This document shows positions 1-7,988 of a DNA stretch of 64,000 nucleotides, in pieces. Source of the stretch: JAPWJZ01 sp965279315 (GTDB lineage Bacteria; Pseudomonadota; Alphaproteobacteria; Micavibrionales; UBA2020); the NCBI GenBank assembly GCA_965279315.1, contig OZ257145.1, positions 62,001-126,000 of the forward strand. Reading direction: 5' to 3'. The translations under genes were made by a program, and so were the position numbers. Under the pieces are notes generated by a model, which did not search any database, was not told the DNA's origin, and saw only the letters and a list, made by a program, of their open reading frames with translations. Position 1 is the first letter of the stretch. Every line of letters starts with the position of its first letter.

Positions 1-2
1 GC

Positions 3-1199
3 GACGCGTCATTAAAGCTTGCCGGACAGGCGCTCGCCTGCCAGCCCGCCGCGCCTGTCCTGAACCGCCTCGGCGTTTTATATCGCGAGGCAGGATTGGG
101 CGATCAGGCTATCAGATGTTTTAGCGAAGCCATCCGCCGCCAGCCCGATCTTGTCGCGGCCCATCATGCGCTGGGGCAGCTAAAAAAAATTCCCGCCGGT
201 TCACCCGAATTCAACGCGCTCCTGAACCTGAGAAAAACCGCGGCGCAACTGCAGCCGCAGCAGCAAAGCGTGCTGGAATTTGCGCTGGCGCGCGCGTATC
301 TGGCGGCGGGAGATGCGGATAAAGGCTTTGACCATTACGCCGCAGCCCACGGCATCAGGAAAGCCGCGGCACGCTACAACCCGGATTTGTTCGACCATTA
401 TATAGACACGATCACCGCGCTATTCGGCAGCACGGAGGCGGGTTCCTGCAACAGCGGGCAGCCTGTCTTTATCGTCGGCCTCCCCCGCTCCGGCTCCACG
501 CTGATCGATCAGATATTGTGCAGCCATCCGGATGTGGCCGGCGTGGGCGAGGCATCTTTCCTGCAGGACAGCCTGCCGTTTTTCGCGAATGCCGAAGCGC
601 CCGGCAGCGCGGGCAGCGGCATTCCCACGATCGGCCGCGCGTTCCTTGAAAACCTGACGCCCGCCGCGCTGGATGCCATCGCGCAAAAATATCTTGGCCG
701 GACGCATAGCATTGCGCTGCGCGTGACCGACAAGATGCTTTTCAATTACCTGTGGGTTGGCGTTATTTTCCGCGCTTTCCCACATGCGCGCATCATTCAT
801 TGCACGCGCGATCCTCTCGATTGCGCGCTGTCGATCTGGCAGACGTTTTTTTCGGAAGGCCTGATGCCCTGGGCAAACGACCTTGGCGATATCGGGCGTT
901 ACATGCGCAGCTATCAAAAGCTGATGGCGCATTGGGAAAAACTTTTCCCCGGCAGGATTTACACCGCCAAATATGAAGCCATGGTTGCAGGTCAGGAAAA
1001 CGAAACACGCAAATTGCTGGCCTATTGCGGTCTGGAATGGAACGATGCCTGCCTTTCCTTCCACCAAACCGCGCGTCAGGTAAAGTCCGCCAGCGCGGCA
1101 CAGGTGCGCCAGCCGCTTTATGGAGATTCGGTCGGCAAGGGGCAGCAATACACCGCATATCTGGAATCACTGATAACTGCGCTGAAGACGGATCGTTGA
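3..1199 (+). CDS. TPR-sulfotransferase fusion, 5' truncated by window edge
   Basis: The frame is open to the left edge, so the gene begins outside the window; the first usable start inside it (TTG at 96) falls in the middle of a tetratricopeptide-like helix pair (LNRLGVLYREAGLGDQAIRC) and is not a real start. After the TPR part, a sulfotransferase domain begins at about 460 with the 5'-phosphosulfate loop GLPRSGSTL. The 3'-phosphate-binding region is CTRDPLDCALSIW, near 800-840. TPR-sulfotransferases of this kind transfer sulfate from PAPS to an acceptor, and the TPR part usually recruits protein or glycan substrates. The acceptor cannot be told here. The position just before flagellin could suggest a surface or flagellin substrate, which is inference only. 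The sulfotransferase assignment is firm; the role is open. Confidence 0.85.
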   Translation, partial: DASLKLAGQALACQPAAPVLNRLGVLYREAGLGDQAIRCFSEAIRRQPDLVAAHHALGQLKKIPAGSPEFNALLNLRKTAAQLQPQQQSVLEFALARAYLAAGDADKGFDHYAAAHGIRKAAARYNPDLFDHYIDTITALFGSTEAGSCNSGQPVFIVGLPRSGSTLIDQILCSHPDVAGVGEASFLQDSLPFFANAEAPGSAGSGIPTIGRAFLENLTPAALDAIAQKYLGRTHSIALRVTDKMLFNYLWVGVIFRAFPHARIIHCTRDPLDCALSIWQTFFSEGLMPWANDLGDIGRYMRSYQKLMAHWEKLFPGRIYTAKYEAMVAGQENETRKLLAYCGLEWNDACLSFHQTARQVKSASAAQVRQPLYGDSVGKGQQYTAYLESLITALKTDR

Positions 1200-1259
1200 C
1201 ACAGTCAAATTATCTTTGGTTTTCAGTTATATACAATTTATCCAACATTTTAAGCGACA

Positions 1260-1275
1260 TAAACCATTTGTTAAC
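1260..1275 (+). promoter_or_regulatory. Near-consensus CtrA box upstream of flagellin
   Basis: TAAA-N7-TTAAC, one mismatch from the CtrA consensus TTAA-N7-TTAAC, lies about 90 bp upstream of the flagellin start. Similar sequences precede flbT, fliF and ctrA in this window. Binding is inferred from sequence alone; AT-rich DNA gives chance matches. No clear sigma-54 (GG-N10-GC) or sigma-28 promoter was identified in this 160-bp gap. Confidence 0.4.
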
Positions 1276-1361
1276 CAGCCGCATGAGATGATGATTTATA
1301 GCTTAGGGAGTATCCCGAGGCTTCATAACCTAAATGCATCAACCTAGAAAAGGAACATGCC

Positions 1362-2189
1362 ATGGCTGACGTCACTCTTACTGCCGCCCTCCGCTCGAAC
1401 CTCTTGAGCCTTCAGGGCACCCAAAAACTCCTCGACTCGACCCAGCTCCGTCTTGCGACGGGCCTGAAGGTCAACAGCGCTCTGGATAACCCCAGCGCGT
1501 ACTTCGCTTCCCAGTCCATTCAAAACCGCGCGAATGACCTGAACCGTCTTCTGGACGGCCAGGGCCAGGCGATTCAGGTGCTGAAAGCAGCTGACGAAGG
1601 TATCAAGCAGATCACGAGCTTCCTCGAGCAGGCGCAAGCTATCGCTCAAGAAGCACAGGATCAGCTGAATGCCGACCCCGCTGCTGACGTCACCTCGCTC
1701 GCGACCAGCTTTGACGAAGTCCTCACCCAGATCGACTCTCTGGCTGGTGACTCCGGCTATCGCGGTACCAACCTTGTTGCAGGCGCTGCAACCCTGTCGG
1801 TGACCTTCAACGAAGCGGGTGACTCCACCCTCGACGTTCAGGGCGCGGACCTGACCACCGGTAACGACCTGAGCGTTGCCGCGACCGGCGGTACTTGGGC
1901 TGACACCACCGCAACCCAGGCAACTCTGGATAACATCGCTGCTGACTTGACCTTGGTCCGCAACACGGCTGCTGCTTTCGGTACCAGCCTGAACATCATC
2001 CAGACCCGCCAGGACTTTACTTCGAACCTGATCAACGTTCTGAAGGAAGGCTCTGACAAGCTGGTTGTTGCGGATAAAAACGAAGAAGGCGCGAAACTGC
2101 TGTCGCTGCAAACCACGCAGTCTCTCGGTATCACGTCTCTGTCTCTCGCTTCGCAAGCGAACCAGTCGGTCCTGCGTCTGTTCCAGTAA
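1362..2189 (+). CDS. fliC: Flagellin
   Basis: Filament subunit of 275 residues, short for the family. The N-terminal D0/D1 helices are conserved (residues 1-100, with the typical RLATGLKVNSALDNP stretch followed by an SIQNRANDL heptad region). The C-terminal D1/D0 helices end in SLASQANQSVLRLFQ. The middle, about residues 130-200, is a small Thr/Ala-rich variable domain. The start is the ATG preceded by AAAGGAAC. The gene is monocistronic, with a hairpin terminator 30 bp downstream, and is followed by flbT and flaF, which control flagellin translation and secretion in alphaproteobacteria. Codon choice differs from the neighbours (more GCT, GGT and CTG), as expected for a highly expressed gene. 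Other flagellin copies may exist elsewhere, so the symbol is generic. Confidence 0.95.
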   Translation: MADVTLTAALRSNLLSLQGTQKLLDSTQLRLATGLKVNSALDNPSAYFASQSIQNRANDLNRLLDGQGQAIQVLKAADEGIKQITSFLEQAQAIAQEAQDQLNADPAADVTSLATSFDEVLTQIDSLAGDSGYRGTNLVAGAATLSVTFNEAGDSTLDVQGADLTTGNDLSVAATGGTWADTTATQATLDNIAADLTLVRNTAAAFGTSLNIIQTRQDFTSNLINVLKEGSDKLVVADKNEEGAKLLSLQTTQSLGITSLSLASQANQSVLRLFQ

Positions 2190-2217
2190 TCGCAAGACCA
2201 AAACCAAATCTAAAAAG

Positions 2218-2252
2218 ACCGGCGGCCTTAAAAAGCCGCCGGTTCTTTTTTT
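2218..2252 (+). terminator. Rho-independent terminator of flagellin
   Basis: Perfect 9-bp GC-rich stem (ACCGGCGGC / GCCGCCGGT) with an 8-nt loop, followed by TCTTTTTTT. It lies 28 bp after the flagellin stop codon. Confidence 0.93.
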
Positions 2253-2267
2253 GCCCGGTGCGCAAAA

Positions 2268-2284
2268 TTACCTGTTTGTTAACC
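2268..2284 (+). promoter_or_regulatory. Near-consensus CtrA box upstream of flbT-flaF
   Basis: TTAC-N7-TTAACC, one mismatch from the CtrA consensus, which continues into TTAACCAT, a known CtrA half-site form. It lies about 75 bp before the flbT start, just behind the flagellin terminator, where the flbT promoter should be. CtrA binding is inferred. Confidence 0.45.
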
Positions 2285-2358
2285 ATTTAATGTCACGATG
2301 GTAACTGTAAAAACGGCGGGAGAATCCCCCTTCATTCCAAGACCAAGGAGAGAATCTC

Positions 2359-2742
2359 ATGGCACTCATCATCGACTTGAAACCACAGGAACGGATCATC
2401 ATCGGCGGCGCGCTGATCACCAACGACGCCAACCGCACGCGCCTGCATATCGAGGGCGACAGCCCCATCCTGCGCGAAAAAGACATCATGCGGGAGGAGG
2501 AAGCGAATTCGCCCTGCAAACGCATCTATTTCACGATCCAGCTGATGTACCTGGCATCCGACCCCGCGAAAATACACGAGCTGTATTTCCAGCAGATCCG
2601 CGACGTGCAGAACGCAGCGCCGTCCACCACGCTTCATTTCATGAAGATCAACGACCACATCCTGCAGAACCATTATTACAAGGCGCTGAAGGAAGCAAAA
2701 TCGCTGATCGAATACGAGAAGGAGTTGCTGGCCAGTGCCTAA
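2359..2742 (+). CDS. flbT: Flagellar biosynthesis repressor FlbT
   Basis: The 127-residue length and the sequence match FlbT throughout, including LKPQERIIIGGALITND near the start and the ILREKDIM stretch. In Caulobacter, FlbT binds flagellin mRNA and represses its translation until the hook is finished. Here it sits directly behind flagellin and overlaps flaF by 8 bp, so the pair should be translationally coupled. The start ATG is preceded by AAGGAGAG. A near-consensus CtrA box lies upstream. FlbT is a marker for alphaproteobacterial flagellar regulation. Confidence 0.95.
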   Translation: MALIIDLKPQERIIIGGALITNDANRTRLHIEGDSPILREKDIMREEEANSPCKRIYFTIQLMYLASDPAKIHELYFQQIRDVQNAAPSTTLHFMKINDHILQNHYYKALKEAKSLIEYEKELLASA

Positions 2743-3223
2743 CGAAAACCCCTATACCTCTGCCGTCGCCGCCTATGGCAACACCGCAGCATCCGTCGAC
2801 CCCCGCGCGCTGGAGGGCACGATTTTGCTGAAATCGGCGATGAAGCTCGAAGACCTCGCCAAGCGCCTGAAGGCCGGCGAAAAGGTGACGATCGTCGAAA
2901 AGGGCGATGTGCTGGAATATAACCAGAAGCTCTGGCAGCTGTTCGTCAGCGAGACGATCAACCCCGACCATCCCCTGCCCCAGGAATTGAAAAACAATAT
3001 CGCGACGCTGGGCATGTTCGTGTTCAAGCGCACGCTGGAACTGCTGGCCGACCCGAACCCGGACAAGATCCAGGCGCTGGTCGAGATCAACCGCAACATC
3101 GCGGCAGGACTGTTGAAAAAACCGGCCGCGCCGCCCCCGGTGCCCGGCACGCTTGGCAAGAAAAAAACCGATATGCCCGCAGCGTCGCCGGCCGATAACA
3201 AGCCGACCGACAGCCTCGCTTAA
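2735..3223 (+). CDS. flaF: Flagellar biosynthesis regulator FlaF
   Basis: Residues 1-115 match FlaF: a start of the type NPYTSAVAAYG, then the central WQLFVSETINPDHPLPQELKNNI region. FlaF acts with FlbT and helps flagellin synthesis and export. The start is GTG inside the last codons of flbT (8-bp overlap), supported by an AAGGAG about 11 nt upstream. The tail from about residue 128 is Pro/Ala-rich and looks disordered, longer than in most FlaF proteins. Product certain; exact tail boundary unimportant. Confidence 0.93.
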   Translation: MPNENPYTSAVAAYGNTAASVDPRALEGTILLKSAMKLEDLAKRLKAGEKVTIVEKGDVLEYNQKLWQLFVSETINPDHPLPQELKNNIATLGMFVFKRTLELLADPNPDKIQALVEINRNIAAGLLKKPAAPPPVPGTLGKKKTDMPAASPADNKPTDSLA

Positions 3224-3265
3224 AATTCAGATCAAAATGTTGTTGAGTATGCCGCCAGGCGCGAT

Positions 3266-3315
3266 GTCGTATAAAACAACGACCGATTGTGTCGTATTAA
3301 ACGACGACCGATTGC
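3266..3315. repeat. 25-bp direct tandem repeat, two copies
   Basis: 3266-3290 and 3291-3315 are adjacent copies that differ at three positions. The second copy contains the stop codon and last codons of the minus-strand gene ending at 3297. The first lies just past the stop. This looks like a local slippage duplication of the 3' end of that gene. Confidence 0.8.
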
Positions 3316-3746
3316 GTGGAGCCGTCACCGCTGCCGCCTGCGGAAGTCCCCGCCGAGGAATACGATGCCGGTGCCGAACCGCCCGTTGCGGGGGCAGGCG
3401 CAGGCGCGGGAGCCGCAGACTGGGTCTGGCCCTGCGACGGCTGGCTGTTGCCGGTGGTTTCTTGCGGTGCGCTGTTCGCCGATCCATTGGATTCAGACGT
3501 GTGCAGGCTTTCGGCGCGCTTGAACGCGTTGATCTGGGACTGGGTCGGATACTGGCGCACGACTGCGCCTTCCGACGAGCGGTATTCGAGAATGGCGATG
3601 TTCTGCAGGTTATCGACACGAATGCGCGAGGTAACGAATTCGGCCTCGCGGGGCGCCGAAACGGGTGGTGCCGAATCCGTATTGCTCTGAGGTTGATACC
3701 TCAGAACGGAACTTTGGACCGACAATGTGCTAATAGATTCAATCAT
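3297..3746 (-). CDS. Small protein of unknown function, weakly FlaG-like
   Basis: A 149-residue protein not recognised with confidence. The core, about residues 38-80, has the pattern of a FlaG-type beta hairpin ending in GAVVRQYPTQSQINAF, compared with the FlaG ending EVIRQIPP. The C-terminal half is a low-complexity Pro/Ala/Ser/Gly/Gln linker ending in SVVV. No signal peptide or membrane segment is seen. It stands alone between flaF and fliF on the opposite strand, inside a flagellar cluster, which fits a flagellar accessory role by context only. A 25-bp tandem duplication covers its stop codon. Confidence 0.55.
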   Translation of the reverse strand: MIESISTLSVQSSVLRYQPQSNTDSAPPVSAPREAEFVTSRIRVDNLQNIAILEYRSSEGAVVRQYPTQSQINAFKRAESLHTSESNGSANSAPQETTGNSQPSQGQTQSAAPAPAPAPATGGSAPASYSSAGTSAGGSGDGSTQSVVV

Positions 3747-4235
3747 ATCCTATGATTCCTATCGCACGAGCAAAAAATCTACTCCTACAATTCTTATCTT
3801 ACAGTATCTGGTGGTAATTGCAAGTAAAAATCGCAAGATATTCAATTAGTTACTTATTTATTAACGCATTATTTACTTGTTAATACTTTGTTAACCTTTA
3901 AACGCATACCCGAATATTTATTTACCACCGCCCCTTGCTAAAATACCCTTAAAAACCAATCGTTTATTATCGGGATATCAATAGAATTTGTTTAAGATGA
4001 AGTAAGTAAACGATATTTTGCACAGTCCTTGCATATTTAAACTGAAGAAAAACATTCTATATCAAAGGACTATTGGGGATTTATGCCATACCGGCTGAAA
4101 AACTTGGGAAAAGCATCGGGCAAAATTTGCCTAGTCGGTAAAAATTGGTTACTGTTGAGAAGTGGGGTTTCGGGTTTTCTATTATATATCAATGCCCGGA
4201 CTCCCTTCTTTGAGTGACGTCAAAGCAAGGGGAGA
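3747..4235. other. AT-rich intergenic regulatory region before fliF, with an exact CtrA box
   Basis: This gap of about 490 bp has no supportable ORF and is much richer in A+T than its surroundings. It must carry the promoter of the fliF-flhG operon and that of the divergent gene ending at 3297. The clearest signal is an exact TTAA-N7-TTAAC CtrA box at 3880-3895. Several more TTAA/TAAC motifs lie within 3860-3900. I searched for GG-N10-GC sigma-54 sites and saw no convincing one; near matches around 4070-4130 have the wrong spacing. Confidence 0.6.
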
Positions 4236-5936
4236 ATGACTTTGGATTCGTTACTGGAATCGCTGAAAAACTTGGGTCCCGGACGCCTGATCATGATGCT
4301 GGCCACCTTCTTTGGCCTGATCATTTTCTTCGTCTTTATTGCCGTGCGCTCCAGCGCGCCTTCGCTCAGTCTGCTGTATAGCGACCTGTCGACTGCCGAT
4401 GCGACGGAAATTTCCGCCAAGCTCGACAATTCGAATGTGCCCTACGCCTTGAGCGAAGACGGCACGAAAGTTTCCGTCCCGCACAAGGACATCGCCAAGG
4501 CCCGCATGCTGCTGGCCGCTGAAGGCCTGCCCCGCAAAGGCGCGATGGGCAACGAACTGTTCGACCAGAAACAGACTTTCGGCAAAACCAGCTTCGAGCA
4601 GAACAACACCGCCAAGCGCGCATTGGAGGGGGAACTCGCCCGCACCATCGGCACGATGGACCAGGTGCGCTCCGCCAAGGTGATGCTGGTGCTGCCGCAG
4701 CGCGAACTGTTCAGCCGCGACCGCCAGCCCGCCTCCGCTTCCGTTTTCGTCAACCTGCGCAGCGCCGGCAATATCGGCAATGAACAGATCATGGCGATCC
4801 GCCAGCTGGTGGCGGCTGCGGTGCCCCAATTGAAGCCCGGCTCCGTCGCCGTCGTCGACCAAAGCGGCAACGTGCTGGCCCGCGCCGAAGACGAACAGGG
4901 CCGCGACAGCATGAGCCGCAATGCGGATGACATGCGCAAGACATATGAAACCCGCACCAAGTCCTCGATCGAGGATATCGTCGGCCGCATCGTCGGCTTC
5001 GACAAGGTGCGCGCTGCCGTCACCGCGAAAATGAATTTCGACGTCGTGAACCGCAATTCCGAAAGCTATAACCCCGACGGACAGGTCGTGCGCTCCACCC
5101 AGAGCGTCACCGAAGAAAATTCGGACAGCTCCGCCTCCGCCAACGGCAATGGCGCGGTCACGGTCGCCAACAACCTGCCCGGCCTGCCCAACGGCGCAGC
5201 CGATGCAGCGCAGGCGGGATCGAAAAACAACCGCACCGAAGAAACCACCAACTACGAAATCACCAAGACGGTGGAGACGCTGGTGCGCGAGGGCGGCGAG
5301 ATTGAAAAACTCTCCATCTCCGTGCTTGTCGATGGCAGCTATGCGCCCGATACGGCGGCGGCGAAACCGAAAGACGCGCCCGCAGACTGGGCAGCGCCCG
5401 TCAAATACACGCCCCGCACGGCGGACGAGCTGACCAAGATCGCAGCGCTCGTGAAATCGGCGGTCGGCTATGACGAAAGCCGTGGCGACACGGTCGAAGT
5501 CGTCAACATGCAGTTTGCGCAGAGCGAAATGTTCGACACCGCGCCCGTTGCGAACGACACCATCTTCGGCTTCCCCAAATCCGACCTGCTCGGCATGGCG
5601 GAAACGATGGCGCTCAGCCTGGTCGCAATCCTTGTGATCCTGCTGGTGCTGCGCCCGCTCGCGATGCATTTCGCGGCGGCCGCGCGCCAACCGCGCGCGC
5701 CGGGTGAAGGCGACGCGCCGATGCTGGCCAGCGGCCCGCAACAGGCGCAACTGGCGGGCCCCGGCGGCGCGTCAGGCATGATCAGCGGCCCGTCGGAGCT
5801 TGAATCGATGATCGATATGTCGTCGGTCGAGGGCAAAGTGAAGGCATCGTCGGTGCAGAAAATTTCCGACCTCGTGACGAACCACCCGAATGAAACCGTT
5901 TCGGTCATTCGCCAGTGGATGTCGCAGGAAAGTTAA
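4236..5936 (+). CDS. fliF: Flagellar MS-ring protein FliF
   Basis: 566 residues, the usual length. The first membrane helix lies near residues 18-42 and the second near 453-475. Between them is the periplasmic ring-building region with the LFDQKQTFGKTSFEQN and VMLVLPQRELFSRDRQPASASVFV motifs of the YscJ/FliF fold. The last 35 residues form the cytoplasmic FliG-binding segment (SSVQKISDLVTNHPNETVSVIRQWM). FliF forms the ring on which switch and export apparatus assemble. The start ATG has GGGGAG just upstream. It opens an operon that runs with short gaps or overlaps to the FliK-like gene. Confidence 0.96.
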   Translation: MTLDSLLESLKNLGPGRLIMMLATFFGLIIFFVFIAVRSSAPSLSLLYSDLSTADATEISAKLDNSNVPYALSEDGTKVSVPHKDIAKARMLLAAEGLPRKGAMGNELFDQKQTFGKTSFEQNNTAKRALEGELARTIGTMDQVRSAKVMLVLPQRELFSRDRQPASASVFVNLRSAGNIGNEQIMAIRQLVAAAVPQLKPGSVAVVDQSGNVLARAEDEQGRDSMSRNADDMRKTYETRTKSSIEDIVGRIVGFDKVRAAVTAKMNFDVVNRNSESYNPDGQVVRSTQSVTEENSDSSASANGNGAVTVANNLPGLPNGAADAAQAGSKNNRTEETTNYEITKTVETLVREGGEIEKLSISVLVDGSYAPDTAAAKPKDAPADWAAPVKYTPRTADELTKIAALVKSAVGYDESRGDTVEVVNMQFAQSEMFDTAPVANDTIFGFPKSDLLGMAETMALSLVAILVILLVLRPLAMHFAAAARQPRAPGEGDAPMLASGPQQAQLAGPGGASGMISGPSELESMIDMSSVEGKVKASSVQKISDLVTNHPNETVSVIRQWMSQES

Positions 5937-5961
5937 GAGATTGGGGCTTGGGGAGAGTTAA

Positions 5962-6978
5962 ATGCGCGTACGTGAAGATTACCGCACGCTGACCGGGGCC
6001 GAGAAGGCCTCGATCCTGCTATTGTCGCTGGGCGAGGAATACACGTCCAAGGTGTTCGAGGCACTGGACGAAGAAGAAATCATGCAGATTTCCCAAACCA
6101 TGTCCAACCTCGGCAAGGTCAGCGCGGGCGTGATCGAGCGCCTGTTCATCGAATTCGCGGAAAGCATCACCTCCACCTCCTCCCTCGTCGGTTCGCTGGA
6201 TTCAACCGAACGCCTGCTGCAAAAGGTATTGGGCAAGGATAAAGTCGACAACATCATGGAAGAGATCCGCGGCCCCGCCGGCCGCACCATGTGGGAAAAA
6301 CTGTCGAACGTGAACGAGGACATCCTTGCGAACTTCCTGCAAAAGGAATACCCGCAGACCGTCGCCGTCGTCCTGTCGAAAATCACCGCCGAGCACTCCG
6401 CCCGCACGCTCGCGCTTTTGCCCGAAGGCTTTGCGATGGAAGTCGTCATGCGCATGCTGCGCATGGAGGCGGTGCAAAAGGAAGTATTGGACGACGTCGA
6501 AAAGACGCTCCGCACCGAATTCATGATGAACCTCGCGAAAACCAGCCGCCGCGACAGCCACGAGATCATGGCGGAGATTTTCAACAACCTGGAACGCGCG
6601 ACAGAAACCAAGTTCATGACGAACCTGGAAGAGCGCAACCCCGACGCCGCCGAGAAAATCCGCAGCCTGATGTTCACCTTCGAAGACCTCGGCCGCCTCG
6701 ACCCGTCGGCGATCCAGACCGTCATCCGTTCCGCGAACAAGGAAATGCTGCCGCTTGCCCTGAAGGGCGCGTCGGACGCCATGAAAGACCTGTTCTTCTC
6801 GAACATGTCGGAGCGCGCGGCCAAGATCATGAAGGAAGACATGGGCGCCATGGGCCCCGTCCGCCTGAAGGATGTGGAAGAAGCGCAGGCAAGCCTCGTG
6901 TCCACCGCCAAAGACCTCGCCGACCGCGGCGAGATTGCGATTATCACCTCGAAGGATGAAGATGAGCTCATCTACTAA
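5962..6978 (+). CDS. fliG: Flagellar motor switch protein FliG
   Basis: 338 residues with the three FliG domains: N-terminal FliF-binding part (LTGAEKASILLLSLGEE), the middle domain with an EHPQT-type motif written here as EYPQT at about residue 129, and the C-terminal torque domain with charged residues around the FEDLGRLDPSAIQTVI helix. FliG connects the MS ring to FliM and FliN and interacts with the stator. The stop codon lies inside the start of fliH, so the two are likely coupled. Confidence 0.96.
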   Translation: MRVREDYRTLTGAEKASILLLSLGEEYTSKVFEALDEEEIMQISQTMSNLGKVSAGVIERLFIEFAESITSTSSLVGSLDSTERLLQKVLGKDKVDNIMEEIRGPAGRTMWEKLSNVNEDILANFLQKEYPQTVAVVLSKITAEHSARTLALLPEGFAMEVVMRMLRMEAVQKEVLDDVEKTLRTEFMMNLAKTSRRDSHEIMAEIFNNLERATETKFMTNLEERNPDAAEKIRSLMFTFEDLGRLDPSAIQTVIRSANKEMLPLALKGASDAMKDLFFSNMSERAAKIMKEDMGAMGPVRLKDVEEAQASLVSTAKDLADRGEIAIITSKDEDELIY

Positions 6979-7606
6979 AAATGATGGCGAGGTGAAGAAG
7001 TTCCTCTTCGACACCAATGATTTCGACAAGGATAAATCCTTGCCGGAAAACGCTGTCTATTCGGAAGAACAGCTGATCCTCGCCAAGATGCAGGCGTCGC
7101 AGACCGGCAAGGCCGAAGGCGTGCGCGAAACCCGCGCCGCGCAGGAAGAAACCGCGCTGAAATGCTTTCACCAGATTATCACGCTGCTGGAACGCCTGAT
7201 CCTCGCCGAGGACAAGCGCGAGATTGAAAAGATGATGGCGACCGTGCGCCTGACCGCGCGCGTGACGCACAAGCTGCTGCCCCAGTTCGCCGACCGTTAT
7301 TCGATGGACGAGATCGAGCGCGTGATCACCGAAGCGATCGAGGCGCGCCGTGACGAGCCGCGTATCGCGATCACCATCCCGACCATGCATATGGAAGCCC
7401 TGAAGGCCGGCATCGACAAGATGGCGCTCGACAAAGGCTATGCCGGAAAGCTGATTTTGCTCTCCGACGACGCGATGAGCCCCTCCGACGTGCGCGTCGA
7501 ATGGGCGGATGGCGGGGCGGAGCGCCTGTATGAACGCCTCTACGCACAAATTGAATCGGAGTTCGCGAAGGCGATCGCCGGGATGCAATCCACGATCAAA
7601 GACTGA
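6962..7606 (+). CDS. fliH: Flagellar export ATPase regulator FliH (divergent)
   Basis: 214 residues from the ATG at 6962, which overlaps the fliG end by 17 bp; an in-frame ATG at 6956 is an alternative. The frame is open further left inside fliG, but that stretch has no FliH character. Residues 40-120 form a long, highly charged helix, as in FliH, and the C-terminal part resembles the FliH/YscL globular domain. FliH holds FliI in the cytoplasm and docks it at the export gate. Sequence conservation is weak, as usual for FliH, so the call rests partly on position between fliG and fliN. Confidence 0.75.
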   Translation: MSSSTKNDGEVKKFLFDTNDFDKDKSLPENAVYSEEQLILAKMQASQTGKAEGVRETRAAQEETALKCFHQIITLLERLILAEDKREIEKMMATVRLTARVTHKLLPQFADRYSMDEIERVITEAIEARRDEPRIAITIPTMHMEALKAGIDKMALDKGYAGKLILLSDDAMSPSDVRVEWADGGAERLYERLYAQIESEFAKAIAGMQSTIKD

Positions 7607-7632
7607 ACAGATTTAACAACCGGAGAATAAAA

Positions 7633-7956
7633 ATGGCCAACGACCCGAACAAGCCGCAGGTTGAATTCGAAGACCTGGAAGAGCATGTGACGACCGAAGT
7701 CCGCAAAAAAGACATCGATGCCATCTACGACATCCCCGTGCAGATTTCTGCCGTGCTGGGCAAATCGACCATGCAGGTCAGCCAGCTGCTGAAACTCGGC
7801 CGCGGCGCGGTCGTGGAACTGGACCGCAAGGTCGGCGAGGCGATTGACATCTACGTCAACAACCGCCTTGTCGCGCGCGGCGAAGTGATCGTGGTCGAAG
7901 ATCGCCTCGGCGTCACGATGACCGAGATCGTCAAATCCGACCGCTCGCCCCAGTAA
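7633..7956 (+). CDS. fliN: Flagellar motor switch protein FliN
   Basis: 107 residues, essentially a single SpoA domain, with the family pattern DIPVQISAVLGKSTMQVSQLLKLGRGAVVELD split around the central turn and NNRLVARGEVIVVEDRLGVTMTEIV at the end. FliN forms the lower C-ring with FliM and binds FliH for export. It has a good ribosome site (CGGAG) and lies in the fliF operon 26 bp after fliH. fliM is not in this window. Confidence 0.95.
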   Translation: MANDPNKPQVEFEDLEEHVTTEVRKKDIDAIYDIPVQISAVLGKSTMQVSQLLKLGRGAVVELDRKVGEAIDIYVNNRLVARGEVIVVEDRLGVTMTEIVKSDRSPQ

Positions 7957-7988
7957 CATCACGAACCGATAGACGGGATAATCCTTAG

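Noticed and set aside
2298..2831. Plus-strand frame of 177 codons over flbT and flaF
   Set aside because: Overlaps two well-recognised genes in another frame and has shadow-like His/Arg/Pro composition.
4070..4135. Possible sigma-54 promoter before fliF
   Set aside because: GG and GC elements are present but separated by 8 or 9 bases instead of 10.
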